A DNA stretch of 64,000 bases from Deinococcus arboris (GTDB lineage: Bacteria > Deinococcota > Deinococci > Deinococcales > Deinococcaceae): NCBI RefSeq assembly GCF_009755355.1, contig NZ_WQLB01000008.1, positions 1 through 64,000 on the forward strand, read 5' to 3'. Position 1 is the first letter of the stretch, and each line of letters opens with the position of its first letter. Shown here piece by piece: positions 56,328-64,000 of this stretch. The notes below the pieces were generated by a model, which did not search any database, was not told the DNA's origin, and saw nothing but the letters and a program-made list of their open reading frames with translations. Position numbers and translations under genes: made by a program.

Positions 56328-58355
56328 ATGCTGACCGGCATGACCGCGCCCAGCTGGCCTGCCGCCGCCACTTTTGGCCCCCTGACGGCCCGCAACCCCG
56401 ACCTGGAAGTGCTGCTGACCGACGGCCTGGGCGGCTTTGCCCTGAGCAGCCTGGCCGGGGTGCCCACCCGCTGTTACTCGGGGCTAGTAGTCAGCGCGCT
56501 GCCGCCGGTGCAGCGGCACACGCACTTTGTCTCGCCGCGAGAAGTGCTGCGCGTGGCCACGCGCAGCGGCGTGCGCGAGGTCGCCCTGCACGCCCTGGAA
56601 CTGGCGCCAGGGGTCTTTGAGGGCCAGGGGCTAGAAACCCTGAGCGGCGCGAGCCTCTTTGACCTGCTGCCCGAACGTGAGCAGGTGGTGGCGGGCGTGC
56701 GGGTGCGGCGCCGCAGCTTTTCGCCGCGCGGGTCCGGGGCCGTGGTGTTTCTGTACGACATCATCAGCCGCGACCCGGTGAACCTGAGCCTGGGCGGCTA
56801 CTTCGTGGACCGCGACATGCACGCCGTTCACCGCCGCGCACCGGACCTGACCTTTACCCAGACCGGGCGTGTGGTCAGTGTGCAGGGTGAGCGCCTGACC
56901 CGCGTGACCGTTCGTGCGCCGGGCGCCGTCATTGATGCCCTGACGCCCCAGCCCACGCCGCAGCGGGTCTACTACCGCCACGACGCGGCGCGCGGCGAGC
57001 CCGACCATGAATTTACCCTGGGCGCCGCCCTGTGGGAGCTGAATTTTCCAGCCGGCGGCGGGCGCGCGGCGCTGGTGGTGCAGGGCCTGTCCCCCGCCGC
57101 CAGCGCCGCCGAGGTCACCGACCCCTGGGCCGCCTACACCCAGGAGGCCGCCCGGCGCCGCGAACTGGCTGAACGCGCCATGCTCGTGACGGGCGTGCGC
57201 GACGACCTGGTGGCCACCCTGGCCGTGGCTGCCGACGCCTACCTGGTGCGCCGCGCCCAGCCCCAGGGCGGCAGCGTCATTGCCGGCTATCCCTGGTTTG
57301 CCGACTGGGGCCGCGACGCCATGATTGCCCTCACTGGCCTGACCCTGCTGACCGGCCGCCACGCCGAGGCACGCGAGTTACTGGCCACCTTTCTTCACTC
57401 AGCGCGCCGGGGCCTGATTCCCAACAACTTCCGGGACGACGGCGCCGGGGCCGGCTACAACACGGTGGACGGCGCCCTGTGGCTGGCGGTGGCCCTGGAG
57501 CGGTATGTGGGTGCCACGGGTGACTTGGCCTTTGCCAGAGAGGCATTGCCCCACCTGCGCGACCTGCTGGGCTGGCATGTGCGCGGCACCGACCACGGCG
57601 TCCGCATGGACGAGCGAGACAGCCTGCTGCTGGCCGGAGAAGCTGGCGTGCAGCTCACCTGGATGGACGTGAAGATCGAGGACTGGGTGGTCACTCCCCG
57701 GCACGGCAAGCCCATTGAAATTCAGGGGCTGTGGCTGGCCGCGCTGGGGGCCGAAGGGCGTCTCTCGGCGGCGCTGGGTGAGGCCCCGCAGTTCGCCGGC
57801 CCACTGGCCCGCGCCCAGGCCACCTTCCCGGCCTTTTGGCAGAGCGGCGCCTACGCCGACGCGCTGGACGCCCAGGGTCAACCCGACCGCAGCCTGCGCC
57901 CCAATGTGCCGCTGGCACTCGCCCTGCCCGACACCCCCACCACCCCGGCGCAGGTGGCGGCCACAGTCGCGGTCACCGAGGCCGAGCTGCTGACCCCCGT
58001 GGGCCTGCACACCCTCTCGCCGCTGGACGCGCGCTACCGGGGCAATTACGGCGGGCCGCAGGTGCTGCGCGACGCGGCCTATCACCAGGGCACGGTCTGG
58101 CCGTGGCCGCTGACGGCGTTTGTGGAGTTGCTGCTCTCGCAGGGCGAGGTGCGCCGGGCGCGCGCGGCCCTCACTGGCCTGATGGGGCATGTCTGGGAAG
58201 CGGGGCTGGGCCACGTCTCGGAAGTATTTAGCGGCGACGAGTTGCGGCCCGGCGGCTGCCCCTTTCAGGCCTGGAGCGTGGCCGAGCTGCTGCGGGCACA
58301 CGTGCTGGTCTCGCAAGCCGAGGCGCAGGTGGCCGCAGCCGGCCAGCCCAGTTGA
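56328..58355 (+). CDS. Glycogen debranching enzyme-type protein (amylo-alpha-1,6-glucosidase)
   Basis: A 675-aa cytosolic enzyme. The N-terminal domain opens with LLTDGLGGFALSSLAGVPTR; the (alpha/alpha)6 glucosidase domain follows from about 300: FADWGRDAMIALTGLTL, FRDDGAGAGYNTVDGALWL, LSPLDARYRGNYGGPQVL and AYHQGTVWPWPL, the GDE_C signature with its catalytic Asp residues. It would remove alpha-1,6 branch stubs of glycogen. ATG 56328 or 56340 may be the start; CATGCT seven bases before 56340 looks like a -10 box. Confidence 0.9.
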   Translation: MLTGMTAPSWPAAATFGPLTARNPDLEVLLTDGLGGFALSSLAGVPTRCYSGLVVSALPPVQRHTHFVSPREVLRVATRSGVREVALHALELAPGVFEGQGLETLSGASLFDLLPEREQVVAGVRVRRRSFSPRGSGAVVFLYDIISRDPVNLSLGGYFVDRDMHAVHRRAPDLTFTQTGRVVSVQGERLTRVTVRAPGAVIDALTPQPTPQRVYYRHDAARGEPDHEFTLGAALWELNFPAGGGRAALVVQGLSPAASAAEVTDPWAAYTQEAARRRELAERAMLVTGVRDDLVATLAVAADAYLVRRAQPQGGSVIAGYPWFADWGRDAMIALTGLTLLTGRHAEARELLATFLHSARRGLIPNNFRDDGAGAGYNTVDGALWLAVALERYVGATGDLAFAREALPHLRDLLGWHVRGTDHGVRMDERDSLLLAGEAGVQLTWMDVKIEDWVVTPRHGKPIEIQGLWLAALGAEGRLSAALGEAPQFAGPLARAQATFPAFWQSGAYADALDAQGQPDRSLRPNVPLALALPDTPTTPAQVAATVAVTEAELLTPVGLHTLSPLDARYRGNYGGPQVLRDAAYHQGTVWPWPLTAFVELLLSQGEVRRARAALTGLMGHVWEAGLGHVSEVFSGDELRPGGCPFQAWSVAELLRAHVLVSQAEAQVAAAGQPS

Positions 58356-58384
58356 CACCCAGGCCCGGCCACAGACGTTTTGAC

Positions 58385-58414
58385 TTGACGTTCCCAGGAC
58401 ACAAAATCTAGGAT
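58385..58414 (+). promoter_or_regulatory. Promoter of the NrtR-type unit
   Basis: TTGACG at 58385-58390, 18-base spacer, TAGGAT at 58409-58414, then seven bases to ATG 58422. One of the few promoters here with both boxes. Confidence 0.75.
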
Positions 58415-58421
58415 TCGGGCT

Positions 58422-58469
58422 ATGCACGCCCCCCGCCCCTTCCTGACCTGCGCCGGGGTCAGGCTGTGA
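58422..58469 (+). CDS. 15-codon leader peptide overlapping the regulator start
   Basis: ATG CAC ... CTG TGA reads MHAPRPFLTCAGVRL. It begins directly after the promoter as a leaderless message, and its stop TGA overlaps the next GTG start as GTGA. The downstream gene has no ribosome site of its own, so it may depend on translation of this leader. Confidence 0.45.
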   Translation: MHAPRPFLTCAGVRL

Positions 58470-59143
58470 GCGACCTGACGCTGCCCCCCCAGGCCACGCA
58501 GGTGGGGCTGGCGGTGGACGTGGCGGCCTTTGCCATGCACGCCGGCGAACTGCGGGTGCTGCTGGTGCAGCGGGGTGCTTTGCCCCACGCGCGCGACTGG
58601 GCGCTGCCCGGCGGCTTTGTCCACCCCGGCGAGGAGTTGCACGAGGCCGCGCTGCGCGAACTGAGAACCGAGACCACCGTGGAACTGGAACCCCGCCACC
58701 TCGAACAGTTTTTTACCTTCGGTGAGGTCAACCGCGATCCGCGCGGGCGCATCGTCAGCGTGGCGCATCTGGCGGTGCTGCCGCACGGCACCGTGGAGGT
58801 CAGCGGCGGCGGCCACACCCTGGGCGCGGCGTGGCAGAGTGCCCACCAGCCACCGCCCCTGGCCTTTGACCACCGGGCAATTCTGGACCGGGCGCTGGGC
58901 CGCCTGCAGTTGCGACTGGAATACGCCAATCTGGCGCTGGAATTTCTGCCCGATACCTTTACACTGCCGGAACTTCAGGGCGTATACGAGGCCATCTTGA
59001 ACCGCAAGCTGGACAAGCGAAATTTCCGCAAGCGGCTGCTGTCACAGGGCACCCTGACCCCCAGCGGCGAGCGGCGCAGCGGTGTGGGCAGGCCTGCGCA
59101 GCTCTACCGCCGCGCCAAGGGCACACGGACGCCTGCGCTGTAA
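58466..59143 (+). CDS. NrtR-type NUDIX-domain transcriptional regulator
   Basis: A 225-aa protein: NUDIX domain (about 10-150) then a winged helix (FTLPELQGVYEAILNRKL, KRNFRKRLL). This pairing is that of NrtR, which represses NAD-biosynthesis genes and senses ADP-ribose. The NUDIX box GGFVHPGEELHEAALRELRT continues ET rather than the catalytic EExG, so binding without hydrolysis is likely. No NAD gene is adjacent; the target is unknown. The start is GTG 58466, overlapping the leader stop. Confidence 0.85.
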   Translation: MSDLTLPPQATQVGLAVDVAAFAMHAGELRVLLVQRGALPHARDWALPGGFVHPGEELHEAALRELRTETTVELEPRHLEQFFTFGEVNRDPRGRIVSVAHLAVLPHGTVEVSGGGHTLGAAWQSAHQPPPLAFDHRAILDRALGRLQLRLEYANLALEFLPDTFTLPELQGVYEAILNRKLDKRNFRKRLLSQGTLTPSGERRSGVGRPAQLYRRAKGTRTPAL

Positions 59144-59396
59144 TGAAGCCCAGATAGCTCCGCTAGATCGCGGTTGCCTCCGGTGCCGACAGCGTCTGTC
59201 ACACCTACAAAGCGGAGCTGTCTCAACCTGTACGGCTACTCTGTAAATCCATGCCAGTAGAACCATGGGCAACAACGGCTGAATCAGGCTTATTGCTCTG
59301 ATGCCAGGGCACGCTGAGGCCCGTCCGGAGCCGCACTCCCGCCGCTGCAAATGCCCGCTCAGAGACCAAGGTGGTCTGCCGCCGCGGCATTGCTCT

Positions 59397-59558
59397 CTCA
59401 TACGGATTCCGTTTGTTTCGTTGACAAATCGGGAAAACGCCGATTTGCCAACTCCACGTCCGGAACCCGTTTTTCTCCTTCTCGCTCTGCTGCGCAGCTT
59501 TGCAAGTCCGCTCGGATTTCATCGTTTTTGCAAACGATTTAATCGGAGTCCGTATCAG
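59397..59558 (-). repeat. MITE-like dispersed repeat, copy 3 (inverted)
   Basis: Read on the minus strand: CTGATACGGACTCCG at one end, CGGAATCCGTATGAG at the other; 13 of 15 bases of the ends are inverted repeats. Internal GGGTTCCGGACGTGGAG matches copies 1 and 2. Its end overlaps and supplies the TGA of the regulator gene at 59555. Positions 59144-59396 show no gene. Confidence 0.8.
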
Positions 59559-60181
59559 TCCACGGCGCCGCGCACCAGCAGGAGACTCAGGGTATGGGGC
59601 GCGGCGCCGGGCGTTTCCCACTCGGCCGCTTCCTTCAGCAAGGCCAGCATCCGCCGCTTGAGGCGCCGCGCCTGCTCGGCGCCCAGCCTGAGGGTGGCGA
59701 TGGTCAGCATCAGCGGCTCATCGCCAGCAAAGAGGGCGTGAGCCGGGCCAGTCTCGTCGCCCAGTTCCAGGTTGCTGTCGGTGTCGCCCTGAGACAGCCA
59801 CAGGCCCCACACGGGAGCGTAGCTCTGGGTCTGCCGGGCGGCCAAGGTGGCCAGCTGAGCCATGCGCGGCGCGAGTTGCCCCAGCCACAGGTCGTCCAGG
59901 GTGGCGGCCGCCGTCACGCCGTAAGGAATGAACCAGCGCGGGGCCACGCGGTACCGCTTGATGGGCCGCCCCGCGCGGGCGTCTACCCGCTCAATGCCCG
60001 CCACCCCGGCCCGCTGCAACTGGCCCAGCAGGTACGAGGCGCGGGCCAGGGGCACCCCCAGTTCACGGGCCACCTCGGCCGCGCTGCGGGCCCCTTGCAT
60101 CAGCAGTTGCAGCAGAGGCCGCAGGTCCGGGCGGATCAGCAGGGCGGCCTGCGCGGCTGTGGCGACATGGTGAGGGGGCAC
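59555..60181 (-). CDS. Helix-turn-helix transcriptional regulator
   Basis: A 208-aa protein. The winged-helix DNA-binding part is EVARELGVPLARASYLLGQL (about 40-59) with RPIKRYRVAPRWF as wing; the C-terminal half has QARRLKRRMLALLKEAAEW. GTG 60181 is chosen because a TACAGT box (plus-strand 60188-60193) lies six bases upstream; the longer ATG at 60256 would overlap the start codon of the divergent MFS gene. It probably controls that gene. Confidence 0.75.
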   Translation of the reverse strand: MPPHHVATAAQAALLIRPDLRPLLQLLMQGARSAAEVARELGVPLARASYLLGQLQRAGVAGIERVDARAGRPIKRYRVAPRWFIPYGVTAAATLDDLWLGQLAPRMAQLATLAARQTQSYAPVWGLWLSQGDTDSNLELGDETGPAHALFAGDEPLMLTIATLRLGAEQARRLKRRMLALLKEAAEWETPGAAPHTLSLLLVRGAVD

Positions 60182-60254
60182 CCGCCGACTGTAGCCGCTT
60201 TCTACCTGAAGATCGGGGTATTTTTTCCGGTAGTGCTGTCCAGACACTGAGGCC

Positions 60255-61481
60255 ATGTCACCTTCTCTCTGGACGCGCAGTTTTGGTCTCTGGCTACTGG
60301 GCACGGCGCAGTCACAGTTTGGCAGCGCCCTGGCGGGCATCGCGCTGGGCTTTTTGGTGCTGCACCAGACTGGCTCGGCGGGCCTGATGGCCGTGACCCT
60401 GGCCTGTACCCTGCTGCCCAACCTCCTGATGCCACTGGCCGGCACGCTGGTAGACCGGTGGCCGCTGAAAGTGTCTCTTCTGGCTGCCAACCTGCTGCGC
60501 GGCGCACTGCAACTGGGGATGGGCGGCGCGGCGCTGGTGCTGGGCGAGGTGCCGCTGTGGCTGGTAAACACGGCGGCGCTGCTCACCGGCCTGGCGGGCC
60601 TGTTGGCCGAACCGGCCAGCAGCGCGGCGGTGCCGGCCCTGGTGGCTCCGGCGCAACTGGCCCGCGCCAATGGCCTGCTGGGCAGTGTGGGCCGGGGCGC
60701 CTGGCTGCTGGGCACGCTGACTGGGGGCTGGCTGGTCACGGCGTGGTCGCCGCCTGTGGCCATTCTGGCTGACGGTGCCAGTTTTCTGGTGATGGCCGCG
60801 CTGCTGGCCTGGGTGACGCTGCCTGGCCGGCCCACGCCAGCCGGTCCCCGCCCCAGCCTCTGGGCCGACCTGGGCGCTGGGCTGCGGGTTATGGGGCAGT
60901 CCCGGCTGCTGGTGCTGGCGCCGGTCATCGCGCTGCTGCTCAATGCCAGCCTGGCCCCCGTGACGGCCATCCTGCCCAAACTGTTTGGCACCCTGGGGGC
61001 GTCGGCCACCGGCTACAGCCTGTTTCTGGCCCTGGAAAGCGCGGGGCTGCTGGCCGCTGGCCTCCTGGTGGTTCAGCTGAGTGAGCGCGCCGCCCCCAGC
61101 CGCCTGATCAGCGCCGGCCTGCTGCTGACGGCCGTGACCTACGCCGCCCTGTGGCTGTGGCCCGTGACCGGGGTGCTGCTGCCGGGCGCCGCCGCGCTGG
61201 GCTTTGGCTTTGGGCTGAGCAACATCGCCTTTCAGACGCTGCTTCAGGGCCAGGTGCCGCAGGCGTATCTGGGGCGCGTGTTTGGCGTGCTGGGCATGGT
61301 GTCCCGCCTGGGCATGCCCCTGAGTCTGCTGCTGGTGTCGCCCCTGCTGGACCGCCTGCCCCTGGGGCTGTGGTTTGGCCTCGCCGCGCTGGCCCAGGGC
61401 CTGGGCTGGCTGCTCTGGCGCTGGGGCCGTCAGGCCGACCGCCCAGCCGCAGACTGGATCAGTAAGGAGATTATTTTGTAG
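60255..61481 (+). CDS. MFS transporter
   Basis: A 408-aa protein with twelve membrane helices. LAGTLVDRWPLK follows helix 2 (MFS loop motif), and the second half starts after VTLPGRPTPAGPRPSLWADL. Likely drug or metabolite efflux under the divergent regulator. GACACT six bases before ATG 60255 is a weak -10 match. Confidence 0.9.
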   Translation: MSPSLWTRSFGLWLLGTAQSQFGSALAGIALGFLVLHQTGSAGLMAVTLACTLLPNLLMPLAGTLVDRWPLKVSLLAANLLRGALQLGMGGAALVLGEVPLWLVNTAALLTGLAGLLAEPASSAAVPALVAPAQLARANGLLGSVGRGAWLLGTLTGGWLVTAWSPPVAILADGASFLVMAALLAWVTLPGRPTPAGPRPSLWADLGAGLRVMGQSRLLVLAPVIALLLNASLAPVTAILPKLFGTLGASATGYSLFLALESAGLLAAGLLVVQLSERAAPSRLISAGLLLTAVTYAALWLWPVTGVLLPGAAALGFGFGLSNIAFQTLLQGQVPQAYLGRVFGVLGMVSRLGMPLSLLLVSPLLDRLPLGLWFGLAALAQGLGWLLWRWGRQADRPAADWISKEIIL

Positions 61482-61483
61482 AG

Positions 61484-61924
61484 ATGCGGCAGCCCATCAC
61501 CACCTTCATGAGAACGGCAGAAGAGGTGCAGGACATCCAGCTCAGTTGGGCGAGACCAGATATCCGGTTTTTCTCCTCAGGTGCGTGTCACATCCTGGCG
61601 TTCGTTTTTCTAGCGACCTATCCTCAGGCGGGTTTTCAGCCCTGGTTTATCCGACCAGCCCCTGGATTTCGCGGCAGTCATCTCTATGTATCAAATGGTG
61701 AAAGAGCTTTCGACGCGCAGGGTTACGTTCTTGCCGACAATCTCGTGCAGCAACATTACGCAGCGTTGACCGCTACTCAGCCTGGCTGGCAAGCCGACGT
61801 GTTTGAACTTGGCCTCTCACTCGCCGAGTTCTGCGCACTCAACAATCACTGTGCGCCCGAAGATTTTCCTGGCGACGTTTGGCATCGGGCACAGCGATAC
61901 GTGACGCAGTTTCCTGCGCCGTGA
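61484..61924 (+). CDS. Hypothetical protein
   Basis: A 146-aa cytosolic protein two bases after the MFS stop. It has many aromatic residues and Cys (GACHILAF, CALNNHCAPEDF), no membrane segment, and less GC-biased codons than the neighbours, a sign of recent arrival. I do not recognise the family. Confidence 0.6.
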   Translation: MRQPITTFMRTAEEVQDIQLSWARPDIRFFSSGACHILAFVFLATYPQAGFQPWFIRPAPGFRGSHLYVSNGERAFDAQGYVLADNLVQQHYAALTATQPGWQADVFELGLSLAEFCALNNHCAPEDFPGDVWHRAQRYVTQFPAP

Positions 61925-61998
61925 GGCAAAGAGTAGTTCTGGTTGTGCCCTTGTTCGGCACCTTCTCCCCGGCCCTGGCCCGGTAGACTGCGGGGGCT

Positions 61999-62289
61999 AT
62001 GGACATGAAGAAACTGATGAAGCAGATGCAGCAGGCGCAGGTGGCCGCCGCCAAGATTCAGGAGGACCTGGCCGCCAAGAGCGTCGAAGGCACCGCCAGC
62101 GGTCTGGTCACGGTCACCATGAACGGCCACGGCAAGGTCACGGCCCTGAAGATCAAGCCTGAAGCAGTGGACGCAGACGACGTGGAAGCGCTGGAAGACC
62201 TGCTGCTCGTCGCCCTGCAGGACGCCAGCGCCAAGGCCGACGCCCTGCAACAAGACGCCACACGCGGCCTGGGCATCCCCGGCTTCTGA
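61999..62289 (+). CDS. ybaB: YbaB/EbfC nucleoid-associated protein
   Basis: A 96-aa DNA-binding protein: a basic helix MDMKKLMKQMQQAQVAAAKI, then GLVTVTMNGHGKVTALKI, the conserved core. It dimerises and binds DNA. A TAGACT box is nine bases upstream. Usually beside recR, as here. Confidence 0.94.
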   Translation: MDMKKLMKQMQQAQVAAAKIQEDLAAKSVEGTASGLVTVTMNGHGKVTALKIKPEAVDADDVEALEDLLLVALQDASAKADALQQDATRGLGIPGF

Positions 62290-62359
62290 TGCGCGGCCCC
62301 GCACCTGTCACCCGGCCGCGTGCCTGGGTGAGGCCTTCTGCGCTCATGAGGGGTCGCCG

Positions 62360-62962
<603 letters not shown>

Positions 62963-62976
62963 GCGCTGAACTCAAT

Positions 62977-63008
62977 GGCCGCCTCCAGATTGAAGAGGCG
63001 GCCTTTTT
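62977..63008 (+). terminator. Terminator after recR
   Basis: GGCCGCCTC/GAGGCGGCC with a 9-base loop, then TTTTT. The rest of 63009-63225 shows no gene. Confidence 0.85.
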
Positions 63009-63225
63009 CATGACAGCGACTCGCCGAATGCAGCGTGACGCCTGGCAATTTTCTGGTTATGGGCGTTCCCAGCGGTCTTGCCCTCATTCCGAGAAACATT
63101 GGTGTCCTCCCATGACCATACACCTGTCGCCGCTGGTCTTGTTTCACTGCTGTTTAAGCTCCCTTGGAGACTGAGGCAGTCGGCCGCCGAAGCCCCACCA
63201 CTCCTCCACCAAACGGAAGCCGTAG

Positions 63226-63945
63226 TTATTTCCCGTAACTTCCCTGCAGCCGTCGGAGCCCCTCGCGCCAGCCAATGCGGTGGGGGGGCAGTTCGTGTAG
63301 GGGCACCACCTCCAGCCCGCGCTCACGCAGGCCAGCCAGCAACTCGTCCAGCAGCGCCGGGGTCACGGCAGGGCCGTCGTGCAGCAGAACCACGCTGCCG
63401 CCCCCGGCGCGGGCCAGGGTCTGCCGGGCCAGGGTGGAGGCCTCTGCTCCGGTCCAGTCGCGGCCTTCGGTGTCCCACAGGGCTACCCGGCGCCCCGCCA
63501 GCCAGGCCAGCAGGCGGGTCAGGGGGCTGTGGCCGCCGTAGGGGGGGCGGTAGAGCAGCGGGCCGGGTTGCCGGGGCCGGGGGTGCCAGCGCACCTGCGC
63601 CCACTCCTGCCAGGGGGGCAGCAGCAGCGCGTGGCGGTGCCAGCGGCCGTGGGCTTCCAGGCGGTGTCCGGCGGCCTCCAGGACTGCCAGGTACTGAGGA
63701 AAGGCCGCACAGGCCGGCGCCGTCACGAAAAAGGTGGCGCGCACCCCATGCCGGGCCAGCACCGCCAGCAGCTGCGGCGTCCTCTCGCTGGGGCCGTCGT
63801 CAAAGGTCAAGGCGACGCGCCGCCGGGCAGAGTCGCCGCCCCCTAGGGCGCCCAGACCAGCGGCGCGGCCCACGACTTCGGCCAGCAGGGCCGCGGCGCC
63901 CCATGCGGCCAGCAGGCCAACCAGCCGCCTAAGTGGACGCGGCAT
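63226..63945 (-). CDS. Polysaccharide deacetylase (NodB domain), membrane anchored
   Basis: A 239-aa enzyme with an N-terminal membrane helix (about 6-24). NodB motifs: [10 protein letters not shown] (metal Asp and catalytic Asp), HGRWHRHAL (His pair), RPPYGGHSP, and VVLLHDG. It would remove acetyl groups from surface or wall glycans. Its start overlaps the end of a preceding, incomplete gene. Confidence 0.9.
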   Translation of the reverse strand: MPRPLRRLVGLLAAWGAAALLAEVVGRAAGLGALGGGDSARRRVALTFDDGPSERTPQLLAVLARHGVRATFFVTAPACAAFPQYLAVLEAAGHRLEAHGRWHRHALLLPPWQEWAQVRWHPRPRQPGPLLYRPPYGGHSPLTRLLAWLAGRRVALWDTEGRDWTGAEASTLARQTLARAGGGSVVLLHDGPAVTPALLDELLAGLRERGLEVVPLHELPPHRIGWREGLRRLQGSYGK

Positions 63946-64000
63946 GAAAGGCCCGGCGAAACACCACGTAACCGCTCGCCGTCAGGGCCGCCAGCACTGC
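63929..64000 (-). CDS. Partial CDS, C-terminal end of an unidentified protein
   Basis: The frame runs in from beyond the window and ends [19 protein letters not shown] at TAG 63931-63929, overlapping the deacetylase start by 17 bases. The overlap suggests an operon with the deacetylase. Too short to identify. Confidence 0.5.
   Translation of the reverse strand, partial: AVLAALTASGYVVFRRAFHAAST

Overview
The window is a GC-rich bacterial chromosome segment that I assign to the genus Deinococcus; I do not name a species. The main reasons are a bacteriophytochrome that, from memory, closely resembles the D. radiodurans BphP, preceded by its heme oxygenase, and the repeated use of a promoter style in which a TAnnnT -10 box lies only 6-7 bases before the ATG/GTG (leaderless mRNAs; at least ten examples are listed below).

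Layout. 0.2-3 kb: a short-chain dehydrogenase with an overlapping lipoprotein gene, then a secreted S41 protease. 3.2-6.5 kb: a light-sensing operon (heme oxygenase, bacteriophytochrome kinase, response regulator) joined by stop/start overlaps. 7.3-20.0 kb, all on the minus strand: a complete thiopeptide-type RiPP gene cluster. In transcription order it holds an ABC exporter pair, a 64-aa precursor with a Ser/Thr/Cys-rich core, a LanB glutamylation enzyme, a SpaB_C-type enzyme (pyridine synthase candidate), an RRE/ThiF-like partner, a YcaO cyclodehydratase, a SagB-type dehydrogenase, and a SpaB_C-SagB fusion. Gene order and precursor resemble the lactazole cluster of Streptomyces as I remember it. 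20.4-21.7 kb, plus strand: four tiny secreted peptides. Three are glycine-rich paralogues ending in Gly-Ser-Trp/Tyr and one carries three DPGVGPVQLA repeats; MITE-like repeats lie among them.

21.9-29.7 kb: secreted alpha-amylase, serine beta-lactamase-family protein, MATE exporter, aminoglycoside/choline-type phosphotransferase, DeoR regulator, methyltransferase. 29.6-35.9 kb: smpB, a degenerate (probably non-catalytic) amidase-fold protein, a GerMN protein, smc, and a frameshifted gene coupled to smc. 36-42 kb: SDR, secreted protein, MazG, NUDIX, DUF4384/PEGA surface protein, FtsX-like permease, 3D-domain protein. 42.4-45.5 kb: the head of the dcw cluster (mraZ-rsmH-ftsL-ftsI) with a recognisable MraZ operator. 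45.7-47.8 kb: DUF423, rnpB, two very small membrane-protein genes, a decayed integrase, a decayed tRNA-Val copy, and tRNA-Val and tRNA-Cys. 47.9-64 kb: glycerophosphodiesterase, DsbA-like protein, thrS with an attenuator-like leader, acetyltransferases, DUF805, a glutaredoxin-like protein, infC, a glycogen-debranching-type enzyme, an NrtR-type regulator behind an overlapping leader ORF, a regulator/MFS divergent pair, ybaB-recR, and a polysaccharide deacetylase.

How it fits together: most of the window is ordinary housekeeping and envelope biology. The accessory part is 7.3-21.7 kb, where a RiPP factory and a separate set of secreted micro-peptides sit back to back across a divergent control region at about 20.03-20.39 kb.
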